Source of the DNA: Rhytidiadelphus loreus
Taxonomy: Eukaryota; Streptophyta; Bryopsida; Hypnales; Hylocomiaceae
NCBI GenBank assembly: GCA_947034895.1
Contig: OX344763.1
Coordinates: 44,267,025 to 44,331,024, forward strand
Direction of reading: 5' to 3'
DNA length: 64,000 nt
Both the position numbers and the translations under genes were made by a program. Positions 1 to 11,000 of this stretch are shown here, in pieces; position 1 is the stretch's first letter, and each line of letters opens with the position of its first letter. The notes under the pieces are model-generated. The model was not told the origin of the DNA. It saw nothing but the letters and a program-made list of their open reading frames with translations, and made no database searches.

Positions 1-2722
1 TCCCTAGAGGAGAACGATTTATGCAACAGGGTACACATTTTGAATATCTTCAACATGAAGAATTGATCACTTCAGCTAGGGAGTGGAAGAAGAGAGCTGA
101 TGTTTATAGTAGCCAAGTTTTTATGTTGAATTTGGCTTTGATTAGAGCAAAAACAGCCAATCAGTATCTTCAGCATAAATTGAAGACTACTTTGATTGAA
201 GGTTCACTTCCTGAAATAGTAGAGCTTCTTAGAAAAGTTGTAGATTGTGGAGCTTTTTATGAAAGGTCCACTTTATATAATCTTTTGTTTGATACAACTT
301 CCAATTTGCTATGTGTTCACAAACATGGTGGGAATGGTCATGGAAAGAGGTACCACCCAAGCATTGTGAAATTATTTGAAGTAGTCCACAATTTTGGAGG
401 GGCCTCTACACATAATTTTCTTTCTTCTAATTTGTTAGGTCTAGTTATAAATACTAGCCAAAAGATATATAAAAGTGAGGGATTTTTGTATACAGTTGTT
501 CTAAATGAAGAGACATTTATTCATTTATCATCAATACTAACAAAGTGTAAAGAGAGACTTGGAATTTCAGGTCCCATTCCTTTTGAATGCTCTAAAGATG
601 AGACTACTTGTATTGCACTAGCAACTCTCAATAGGTGTAATGACTTCATTGATGGTTTTTGTGGAACCAAAGCTTCTTTAGAGACTCCTCATAAATGTTC
701 ATTTGATCCAAAACCATCAGCTGCTAGCTTTGAGTCAATTACTAATGCATTTTCAAGCTTGAAGGTTGGTACCATGTGTCGTGTATTAGTAGCAAATCCC
801 TTGGTAAAAGGAATGCCTAGATTGATTTATGGAATATTAACCACATGCAACAAGTTTGATGCTGCCCAGATTAAGTTGCAATGGATGCGCATTGCAGCTT
901 TGCATAAGAAGCATCTGGAGGTGGTTGTTGGTCTTCTTAGGGGGCATGCAAGTGATGGTGATGCAAGGAGGAGAAAACTGATGTTGGAGAGCATTTACAA
1001 AGGTACATTTGGACTGAATGCAAATGGCTTTTTAATGAAGTCAGAGGTTGTTGATGGACATCCATTAATCATGGTACAAGATCCAATACATGTAGGTAAG
1101 AAACTTCGAAATCCTTTGTTGAATCCTAGAAGAACAATATTTTGGGGTCATTTTTTGGCTCATAAAAACCATTTGCAATTGGTGATGGAATTGTTTTCTA
1201 GAGATGAACATGGTTTGTTGGATGAAGATATAAATGTAAAGGACAAACAAAATTATCCAGCTGTACAACATATTTCATTTCCTAAGGTTAGAGCATGTCT
1301 AGAAAAATTACATGCTGGAATAATTGTAAAAGGGGTTTTCAAGAAGGAATGTGTATTGGGCACAATCATTCACTTAGAAGTGTTATGGCATTTTTAGAGA
1401 TTTTCTATGGACGTGGAACAATGTATGAGAGGGTAAAACTTGCTTCATTTGTCACTCATATGCTTTATTATGGAACTGAGTATATTCTTCATCAAAAGCA
1501 TGGTCATACCATTGGAGGCAATTGGATGAGTAGAGAGACCCGCACTGCCTGCCTCATATCATGTCATGCAGCTGTTAATTATGTTAGAATGATGAGAAAT
1601 AATTATCCTCATTTGCCATGCCCATTAAGTAATATTGGTTCAGATTGTTGTGAGGATTTTTTTTCCCTTCTTGGGCAACAAGTGAAGAACAAACACACAT
1701 TTTCAGTTGGAGAAGCTATTGAAAGATGCTCTCACATTGGTAGAATTGAACAAATCAAATATTCTGATGATGGAATATCATTTGCTCAATCTTGGCGGAG
1801 GAAGAATATTTGGTGGTTATCAAATGCTCAAGTAGCAAGTTCTAACTTGTGTGATTATGTTTCAGTGACTGATGAAAATCTTGAAAAGGCTTGGTGTGAA
1901 GGCATTGTCATGGCACATAATAGGGTTGAGAGGGCTGCCATGAAGGAAATACTCCAAACATCAAGGAAATGGACTAATCCTTGTCCTCCTTCTTTTAGTC
2001 ATGAGTCATTAGTCATTTCAAAACACTCTTCTACTATTGAAATACCAGATAAAGGTCAAGTATATAAAATGAGGTTAATTTTTGAATTGAACATACACTC
2101 TCTTGAGAAGTTGCCCTTAGATAGGTTGAGGCGTGTAAAGTATAAAACTACAGATTTGGATGCTTATGTGCATGATGATGATCAAGTACATATTGGATTG
2201 TTCGATGATGTAGAACTTTTGTTTGATGAAGGGAAAGGGAAGTTGGTATGCCATATTGGTAGGGTGCAGAAAATAATCAAGGTTGTTGGAGAAAAAGGAG
2301 CTCTAGTGAATTATGTACGAAATGTTTTACTTTCTGATGAGAGAATCAGTATCTTGCCTAAGTACTACAAACACATTGCAAGATTGCAGTATACATATGG
2401 AGGTTATGAAAGAGCTGAATGTGACTTTATTGGTTTGGAGAGTGTTGTATGCCTTGTTACAGTAGTCATTGATGCAAATAATGATGTTTATACATTGGTT
2501 GTAGAGGATCGTGATGCATTGGACAAATATATAGATTGTGAGATGAAGTGTAGAAGCTCATGTAGTGGAGTTAGAAGTAGGGAGGAGTGTGCTACATTTG
2601 TAATTGCTACACCTCCTTCCAAAAGAGGGAGACCTCGAAAGGACCTTGTAGTATTAGCAAATACTACTGTGACATCTACTTCTAATACTCCCATTAGGTG
2701 CTCTACAAGATTAACAAAATAG
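1..2722 (+). pseudogene. Transposase-like protein, 5'-partial, one frameshift
   Basis: Two long overlapping frames (21-1397 and 1295-2722) together give about 900 codons without an intron. The first frame is open to the window edge upstream of the ATG at 21, so the true start may lie outside. Seen: a SDGDARRR block (residues 311-318 of the first frame), a QDPIHVGKKLRN block (D354, H357), and in the second frame SDCCEDFF (D117, E120). The C-terminus has an AT-hook, KRGRPRK (residues 443-449). Acidic residues in this order, with a D..H..K.LRN block, resemble RNase-H-fold transposases of the P-element/THAP9 kind. That is inference from pattern, not a proven match. The text reads smoothly from one frame into the other near 1370-1380, and no GT-AG pair I tried restores phase, so a single-base frameshift is likelier than an intron. 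A domesticated gene with a sequencing error is the main alternative. Confidence 0.55.
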
Positions 2723-3827
2723 CTCTTTCAAATTTTCTTCATATACACTAAGAAGATTTTTTTATAATAAATATGCAACCCAAAATTTTTTGTAGCTATT
2801 TTATTTAATTTTGTCTTCACCCAACATTTTGGTCATTTTAATTCCATTTTATTTTTACAAAAGCCATCTTTTAAGCTGTTTTAATGCCGATAACCCCTAC
2901 ATATAATATGGGAGTTGCGTACCCGGGGTTGGTATGTATTTAATTAGGTTGATCATGATGTCATTGCTCACGTTATCGAGCCAGAGCATCCGAAACTTGC
3001 TCCAGAGCTCTGTTGAGTCTCAGATACCGGGTCTCAAACCTTTCCGGCCCCGGTTAGGTTAACAGTAGAAGTAGGTCAGAATCGTACAAAAATGTGCCAC
3101 TAGATTCAAAACATCTAAAAGTTGTTGAAGCCATTAAAAATTGAAACATAATATCGACAAATTCAAACATAAGCGATAGACAGTCAAGACAACGAGTACA
3201 AGGTTTATAATGATTAAGGAAGTCTGCACAAGATCCATGAGCTCAAATAAAAAAGTAACACACTATTGGTTTCGTTTCATCAGCCTAAAAAACTAACAAA
3301 ACGGGAACATACCATATGGAAACTCAAAACTCACATTCCCAGACCCTTAAGTCCATCATCCTAATGCTCCAGCTCAATCACCAGACCTCACTTTCCTTTA
3401 ATGCAACATCATGCTACAAAGGTAATAGCAACGGTGGCAAGAGCCCAGGAACAACGTTGACCTGCTTCAAAGATTGCAGCTGCCAAAAATTGGATGCAAT
3501 GTCGCAATTAACAACCACAATAACCACAACTTGAACTAAACCTTGGCACCTAGATTCTTGCCTTGAGAACCCAACTTATACACAAGCCCAAACTATGGAC
3601 ACAAATGAATATAAACGGTTTGAAATAAAACAACACCACCTACGATGCAACTCTACTGCCCCCATCTAATCCAACTGCTGTACATTACATGAATCCACCA
3701 AACAGATTACTAGCATCAACTTCAAGCTACCTCCATCAATTTTTGACAGTAATAACTAATACCAAATCTAATTACAACTACACGAATGATTTTTCCACAA
3801 CCTCAAACACGTGGTGAACACACCTTT
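2723..3827. other. Spacer, no gene seen
   Basis: AT-rich spacer after the transposase-like gene. A more GC-balanced patch at about 2885-3075 contains short CCGG-rich palindromic pieces and may be a remnant of a repeat. No long ORF with coding character is present. Confidence 0.5.
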
Positions 3828-4304
3828 TCATTTGTCTTTGTCGCTCTTTGTTGCGACTTGGTAGTTCCTGAAGTCGACCTCCACTACATATTGTTGCATC
3901 TTTCGCAACATGCATCTTGACTTCCGATTACTCAACTTGCATTTCGTACCGTCCTTATTCAACCAATTCTGAAACTTGGTTTTCTCAAACAATTCCTTAG
4001 GCACACACGACCACACGTTGTAATTCTTCATTTTCAAAACCTTGTGCAACTCCTTCAACCCCTGAATTTTGTAACCATGGTTGCCCTTAGTGTACCTAAA
4101 GAACTGCACCAAAGTATCCAGAACAATAACTGCATCCATGCTCTTAAAATCAAGGCTTGAAGGCCAGCAATAAGCCCCTGAAGTCTCTTCACGTTTTAAC
4201 CAGCTTAAATCCTCAAGTTTCTCAAAAGTCTGAAACTTCAGCTTCCCCTTATTGAAGTCCTCAGTGGCTTGATCATCAGCTGTATCCTCGAGTATCCTCT
4301 TCTT
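3828..4304 (-). CDS. Unrecognised small ORF or exon
   Basis: On the minus strand a frame is open from about 4304 down to a stop at 3828. From the Met at 4139 it encodes 103 residues, and the open frame upstream adds about 55 more. Visible: a lysine-rich start (KFKKKR), then DAVIVLDTLVQFF, then a basic, Cys-containing C-terminal half (WSCVPKELF, CKLSNRKSRC). The amino-acid composition looks protein-like rather than random, and a CAG acceptor-like site lies just upstream. A separate frame at 4465-4238 begins with a hydrophobic, signal-peptide-like stretch (MATSVASSALCLYFLVLSS) and could be an upstream exon, but I could not join the two convincingly. I do not recognise a family. It may be a decayed gene or an internal exon. 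Confidence 0.25.
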   Translation of the reverse strand, partial: KKRILEDTADDQATEDFNKGKLKFQTFEKLEDLSWLKREETSGAYCWPSSLDFKSMDAVIVLDTLVQFFRYTKGNHGYKIQGLKELHKVLKMKNYNVWSCVPKELFEKTKFQNWLNKDGTKCKLSNRKSRCMLRKMQQYVVEVDFRNYQVATKSDKDK

Positions 4305-4875
4305 CTTGAATTTTCACCTGACTCAGAATGACATGAGCAACCCGCTCGTAGAAATGCCCCCATATGGTCCCAAACATTTGGTTGTAGATTTGCCCCTCTA
4401 AATATGATGGATGACAGCACAAGAAAATAGAGGCAAAGAGCAGAGGAGGCGACGGACGTTGCCATAGCCTATCAAGGGATGCAAATTCGTAGTACGAGTA
4501 GGGTGGAAAATTGCGATGGACACTAGGATCAGGATGCGCGCATACTCTCCTTCACGACACCTACATTCTTTTCTCTATAGGATAATCTTCAATCTTCTCC
4601 AAGATCGCCATGTTGGTGATTAATTAGTATACTTTCATAGTTAAACCCTAATTTAATTTGTTCCCACATTCTTAAGTTCGTTCCCCTGTGTTCCCTGGTG
4701 GCATCGAAGTTCCCTTCAGGGAGTGTCCGCATCTTCTGAAGGGGACTATGATAAAATAAATGAGTAAAAATTAATTTTCTAATTTTTTAATTTGTAATAA
4801 AAACATGGAAATTCCATATATTTTCTAATGTGAATTGAAACACCACAAAACAACAGAGGTGTTAGTTGCGGACTT

Positions 4876-6080
4876 GTGGTGTGAGAGGGAGATTGTGTTC
4901 TTGATACAAATTGAAAGCTTAATGCACAAAAGAGTGCAAGGGCTTTGTTTCGTGGTGTTTGGACATGCAATGTCAAAGTTGTGGTTTTTTAAAATAAAAG
5001 ATAATTTAATTCAATTTTTTTATTTAAAAAAGATCCATAACTTTCATATCGTAGGTTCAAATGCCATGAAACTAACAAAATAGAAATCTCTATGCATGAA
5101 GGAGTGCAATGGCCATAAAACAAAGTCCATGTATCCTTCTTTGCAATGAGATTTCTAACAATACCAAGAATGCCACCTAGCACCTCACAATTTTTAGATT
5201 TCAAACAATCAAAACAAACAAAACAAATAACCTAATTTAAAGTGTAGAATAGTGTGCCTTAAGCCGTTGCTAGAGCCAAAATAAAAATAAAAATGATTTT
5301 TCTAATTTCTAATTTGTAAATACTTTGAAATCCAATATCTTTTATGTACGAAGGAGTGCAAGGGCTTTGTTGTAGTGTGAGAAGTTGCATTTGTGTTACA
5401 AATAGAAAGCTTTATACACAGGAGTTGAAAGTTACAATTTTTGCAAACAAATGATAATTTGATTCAATTTTCAGATTCATAAAAACTGTGGAATTCAATA
5501 ACTTTTGCACTATAGGTTCAAACACCATGAAACAAAGTCCGTGCACTCCTCCATGCAAAGAGCTTTCCAAAGGTACTAAGAACGCCACCTTGTGCTTCAT
5601 AGTTTTGTAGATCTTAACATATCAAACAAAACTAACAAACAAACAACCTAATTTAAGGTATAGAATAGACTAGTGTGCCATGTGACGTTGCCACATTCAA
5701 AATAAAAGTAAAAATATTTGTTGATTTTTGAAAGCAAGGGCTTTGTTGGGGTGTGAAAGGTTGCATTCTTGATATGAATAGAAAACTTCATGCACAAAGG
5801 AGTGGACGGACTTTGTTTTTTGGCATTTGGACATGTGATGTAAAAATTATATTTTTTTCAGAAATAAAAGATAATTTAATTGAATACTTGAATTCATAAA
5901 AACTTTAGAATTCAATAATTTTCATATCATAGGTACAAACACCACAAAACAAAGTCCGTGCATCCCTCTTTGTGAACAACTTTCCAACAATACAAAAAAC
6001 ACCACCAGATGTGTTATAGTTTCTTAGATCTTAACATATCAAACAAAACAAAACAAACATCCTAACTTAAGGCATAGATG
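4876..6080. repeat. Three tandem copies of a ~400-bp repeat
   Basis: Three diverged copies lie head to tail: about 4876-5300, 5350-5705 and 5730-6080. Each carries, in the same order, AAGGGCTTTGTT, a GAAAGCTT(A/T)AT(A/G)CACA block, GATAATTTAATTCAATT, a CATAGGTTCAAACACCATG block, ACAAAGTCCGTGCA, TTTCCAA.A.TAC.AA.A, and TATCAAACAAAAC...AACCTAA. No coding capacity is visible. Confidence 0.8.
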
Positions 6081-6127
6081 ATTTGAAACATACAAGAATA
6101 GTATATAGTGTTGATTGGATGTATCAT

Positions 6128-6300
6128 TGGTTCTAGGAACCATTAGGAAAAATTTCAAACCAACAATGGGCCACGAGTTTTTTTGGCAACAAAGCAATTA
6201 CAAAAAAGAAGTTATTAGAAAATATTTTCTTAATTTAAAAAAATCTGATGTGACAATACTAGTGTCACATCAGTGAAACATCAAATTGGCAGTTTCAAAT
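6128..6300. mobile_element. Possible decayed MITE with two palindromes
   Basis: A 15-bp palindrome TGGTTCTAGGAACCA (6128-6142) is followed by a perfect 11-bp inverted repeat, CTGATGTGACA at 6245-6255 and TGTCACATCAG at 6263-6273, with a 7-base loop. The second hairpin sits in the place of the GACATGG...CCATGTC hairpin found in the ~280-bp TIR elements at 30.3, 32.7, 50.0 and 63.6 kb. A shared origin is a tentative inference because no terminal repeats are clear. Confidence 0.4.
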
Positions 6301-6619
6301 TTTATTTTTTCTTAATTTCTTTTTCTAAATTCAATTTTATAGATTATTATTCTATTTCCTTGTATTTTGCACTATGGCTGAAAATCAAATAGTTTAGTAA
6401 CAACCTTCTTCATGGTTTACATTTTTTGTAAGATTTCCTTTAATCTATTGTAAGGATGGGCCTACAGTATTACTATAAAATTTAAATTTTGATTTCTTCA
6501 TTTTGTATAATTATATTGTGAATGTTCGGAAATGAAATATTGATATTAATTTTTCAAAGATGAAATTGCATACTTTCATCATGTTACATCACAAATATTT
6601 TAGAGTTCAGTACAAATTT

Positions 6620-6890
6620 GAAATTTCTACAAATTTTTGAAAAAAACTGAAAATTTCACAACAGATGTATATTACAATCTAGTAGAACATCATGGTGTAA
6701 ATTATGATTTAATGTCATTCTATGATGAGAAAAAAAACAATAAAACCAAGGACTTGTACACAATGTTGAAGTTCCAATCAAAATCTCAATACTGTGAATT
6801 TTTCAAATTTTCAAATTGGAATGGAAATTAGACTTAATATAATTCTTTCATTCCTTAGTTGGGCTCAATTTCAGTGAGAATCATTCTGAT
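6620..6890. repeat. Dispersed repeat, copy 1
   Basis: This AT-rich stretch matches 15950-16200 in the same orientation. Shared blocks include AAAATTTCAC, TGTATATTA, GAACATCAT, TTCAAATTGGA.T.GAAA and TTTCATTCCTTAGTTGGGCTC (copy 2 reads TTTCATTAGTTGGACTC). The two copies flank the EFR3-like gene. The short ORF inside copy 1 (6637-6831) is not supported as a gene. Confidence 0.6.
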
Positions 6891-8005
6891 CGCTAAAATT
6901 CCAATAAATGGAGAATTCCATTCCAAGAATGAAGCCACTGTAGAAGTGCACTCCACAATGATCTGTTTTTAACCAATGTAGAAGAGTGAGGCCTTCATAG
7001 AAAATCAGAAAATAGTTCACTCGACTTCACAACATGGCGCATCCTTGAACCAATAATCTAGCAAAAAAAACATATGAAAATCATCTAGGCTAAACTTGCC
7101 AATCACCACACAGACTTGCATGTTCTGAAATTTGCCATGCTTATTAAGAAAATACAAATACAAAAAAGATTTCTTCCTAAAAAGTGAAAGGTGATGAAAC
7201 CTGCCCACAGTGTGCAATCATTAAAGCAGTGATACAAAATTTTCGACACTCAAGTTCTTCCACAGGGATAAATCTGTAGAAATACACTGACAGTTAAATG
7301 TGGCTGGAACTGAAGTGTGTTGATAATAATACTTCATCCCAGGTAAATTCAACAACGATCGAGTCACCACGAGACTAAAAATTAACTGTGGCATTCACCA
7401 CTGCACCATAACCTGGATAAATCCCACCATAGTTGAAACAAACTGCAAACTAACTGCAAAAGATCAGCAATGCGTTAGGAAAGAAAAGATTGTAGTTGTT
7501 CTGATACTTCAATAATATCATACAGATTCCAAAGTTCAAACCATGGAGAAACAAAGTGGCTCCAACCAATCACATAACTTGTACTCCAATAATCAACACG
7601 GGAGTGTGGTAACATGTCGTACCGAAGGCATGCTGAACCTGCAACTGCATCCACTGCTTTCTCATTTTGATTGCAGGTTACATCGGTAATTAATGAGGCG
7701 GGCAACAAAAGCCCGAAGAATTGTAATGTTCACCTAAAAGTGAAACTAGAAATGTTCTCAGTCTTACGAGGTTGAAGTTAGCTTATGCGTACCAGACCAA
7801 TTCAGACCCCTCCAAGGTAAATAGAATGGTAGTAGCAGAAGCTAATCCAGCCCCCACATTTGTGATGTCAATGCGGCAACTGAAAATTAACCACTATTAC
7901 CTTGATACCTGAATCAGTCACTTAACACTAATTACACATTGCTGCACCCAAATACACCCGCTGGGTTGCGCAACTAGACTGCGAGCGTATATTCGCTCCT
8001 GATCG
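6891..8005. other. 3' flank of the EFR3-like gene
   Basis: This stretch is less AT-rich than the spacer to its left and lies directly downstream (minus strand) of the EFR3-like stop codon. It probably contains the 3' untranslated region. Minus-strand ORFs at 7017-7217 and 7475-7708 match nothing I know and are treated as chance. Confidence 0.4.
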
Positions 8006-11000
8006 TTAGCATCCCGCTGCTTTCAGGAAATTATCGTATGGACTTGAAGGAGGCAGTTTCAGATCTCCGGCAGATGGTGACGCTAACCAAGTAGGCTTCG
8101 AAGCTGGAAACACGCTTCTATTTCCAGAATCCCCAGCAGTTTGTGGATCTTCGGAGCCTCCAGTTGTGTCCGACTGTCCAGATCAAACGCAGAAAGTCAG
8201 AACAATCCATTCAGATGAAAGTGCGTAAGAATAACCATCTCCATCAGGGATAATTCAATCAAACTTAACCAAATCAGAAAAATCAGATTCTTCTTGGTGA
8301 CACAAGAATAGGAGCTGGCGGGGCTCACGAAATTCCATGGCACTAAATTGGGTTCCACATGTCGTTAAAATAAAAAATAGGATTCCCAGAAGACAAAAAA
8401 CAAAAATCAAAATTACGAATCTCATATGCACTTCTCCCCCTTGGCTTCGACAGGCACTTACCCTAGCCTCAGAAATTTCAAGGCCATTCCCCCTGGTAGA
8501 GTCCTCCTTAATGTTAGGAAGAGCAATTGTTAAAGGAGCACCATTGCTGTCCAACTTTAACACTTTGGACATCTTCTTGTGAGCACCAGCTCCAGCAGCT
8601 TCACACTGACTTGCGGTAGCACTATAAGAGAGAGGGCCGCTGGGAGCGTGAGTAAGTCCATCTTGTTCAGTTGTAAATCTTGCCTGCATTACACTCAGTT
8701 TATCATACATGTCAAAAAATAAGGTCGCTGGGATGAAGTTCAACTTCCACTCCGCGTATCATGCATGTCAAAGAAGGTCTGAAGCACATAAAGCTAATTA
8801 GTAATCCAGTTCTAGAGCCGCCATGGTTAGAGCGACGGCAGAAGTAGCATTTACCTCATCCAAAAGCTGCGAAACGCCAGGTGCCTGAGCGGGCCGGCTG
8901 CTTGCAGTGTCCCTCAGCATAGGTGGTAGATCCAAATGTGATCCACTAGCGCTTTCATCCTCTAAAGCGGCAGCTGTCAACTGTGACTGCAACAGCAGAG
9001 CAAAAACGGTATTTATAATTGAAGAAGGCATTACGCTTGAGAAAGCCAGTGATGACATTTTTCTGTGATCACAAGAATTCGCACTTGATGCAGTATCAAA
9101 ATTTCGGTTGGTCAGCAACGTCCCCGTACCTCGTCAAACGATATGGAATCATGAGAGGCATGTGTAGATCGGGCATTCAACGATTGCGGGTAAAGCCGTG
9201 ACCTGAGATGTTCACTATCCTCCGGTGTAAACTGTTCTATCAATCGTTCCTTCAGACCCTCCACCTGTAGGGGTACAGGTAAAATGTGGCTGTTATGAAG
9301 TGTTAAACAACTGCTCCACAAGGTAGAGGTGAGTAACGAATACATTTGAAACTCAATCAAGCATTTGGTCATTGCTACTGCTCATGACAGTACAGTGAGG
9401 ACCTTTATCTTGAAGTAAACGAACATCGAGGATTGCGTAATCCGAACAATAACAGAGTTACTATTCCTTTGAATGTCTGGAACAAGGAAATCAATGATTA
9501 TCGACTGAAGATGGGAATTTCCAGATCACCTCAGCTAAAGTTGGAGAGGCTTCAACGATACGATCTGCCACGGCCTCATTCGATAAGTCTCCAACAAGAG
9601 AAATGAGGTTTAATGAACTCAAAGCAGCAGTATCATCCGACTCCGTAGCATACTCGGGAGCGTACATTGCAGAGCTCACCGCTGTAAGAGTACTGTCCTC
9701 ACTCAGATCCAAAAAAGGATCCTTCTGTCTCAATCCACGTCCAACAGGCGTTAACATACATCAATGGGTCCAAGTAACAGAAAGTAAAGTAAAAACAAAT
9801 GGAAATGAATCCATCGTCACCTTAATAGAAGACAGGAATCACTGGCCCTTAAAAATAAACTCGAATATAGGCAACAACAGCTACTTCTGAAGGATCCAAA
9901 ATAAATGTATAATTGAACAAAGCAGAGTCGAAAACAGATCACCACACATATTAATAATGTTATTAGACGAGTGTCACTCAAAAGTGGAACTATCCCAACT
10001 GAAAAAATTAAAACTACTGTATACCACTATCCATGAGCATCCAATCAAATATATAGCTTACGACTCGCGTAACATTCGTAAAATGACAGAAATTTCAATG
10101 CGAGTGGTTTGTAATTACACGAACTAAAGTAATTAGTGAAGAGAAAACAACACAATGTCAGGAAAAGCTCACCACAAGTGATGTAAGAGGCACTTTGACA
10201 GGAGCAACGATCTGAGGAATATTGTAGGATTTCGCGGCAAAAACTAGCATTCCTGTGGCTAGTGTGATTAGGGACCTTCTTCTCGCTGGAGACTGGACAG
10301 CTGCGAAGACCCAAAATGCAAGCCAAAATTAGCACAACACCTAAGCTTTCATTCACGTGAAACGTATGATAAATTAAAAAAAAAATGAACAGGGAGATCA
10401 GTCCAAGAATATGTTACCCACGCAAGTGACAACCCACAAACTTGTTCACTTACCAGTCGAATCAAGTGCAAGATTCCTGATTGAGAGAGCCAACTGCATT
10501 GCTCGCAACTGGGTGTTATGACGGAAGCTCTGTTACATATAGAGGAAGTAAACCGAAGAGGTTACATTAAACCGACGAATTCTAGTATCTAGTTAAATTA
10601 CAAGATGAAGGTACAGGTACAAAAACAAAAACAAAAACAAGAAATTAAGCAAACGAGTTACCCTTGGCCTCGAGAAAAGAAGGACAAGACTGTAAGTATG
10701 AGCCATAGCCTCATAGCTGGAAGGCCAATTATTTGCCATCTTTGCTTGCAACCAGAGAGCCGAAAAAAGTAGCTCTGCTTGGTGTCCATTGAGCCTCGCA
10801 GTGGTCATTTCCTGAAAAATGCCAGAAGGAATTCAGACTGAGATAATAGTAACAAGTGTCTTTTGAAAAACTTATTTCTGACATGAGCAAAAACATGAGC
10901 AAAAAACATAGCCATACATCCACTATACAGGATCGTAGAATTTAATATAATTTCACTCCGTTCCGGTGTGATTTAAGAGGTGCATGAATCAAAATGACTG

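Noticed and set aside
7475..7708. 77-codon minus-strand ORF downstream of the EFR3-like stop
   Set aside because: It follows the conserved terminal LKAAGC and stop codon and has no splice site linking it to the gene; probably 3' untranslated sequence.
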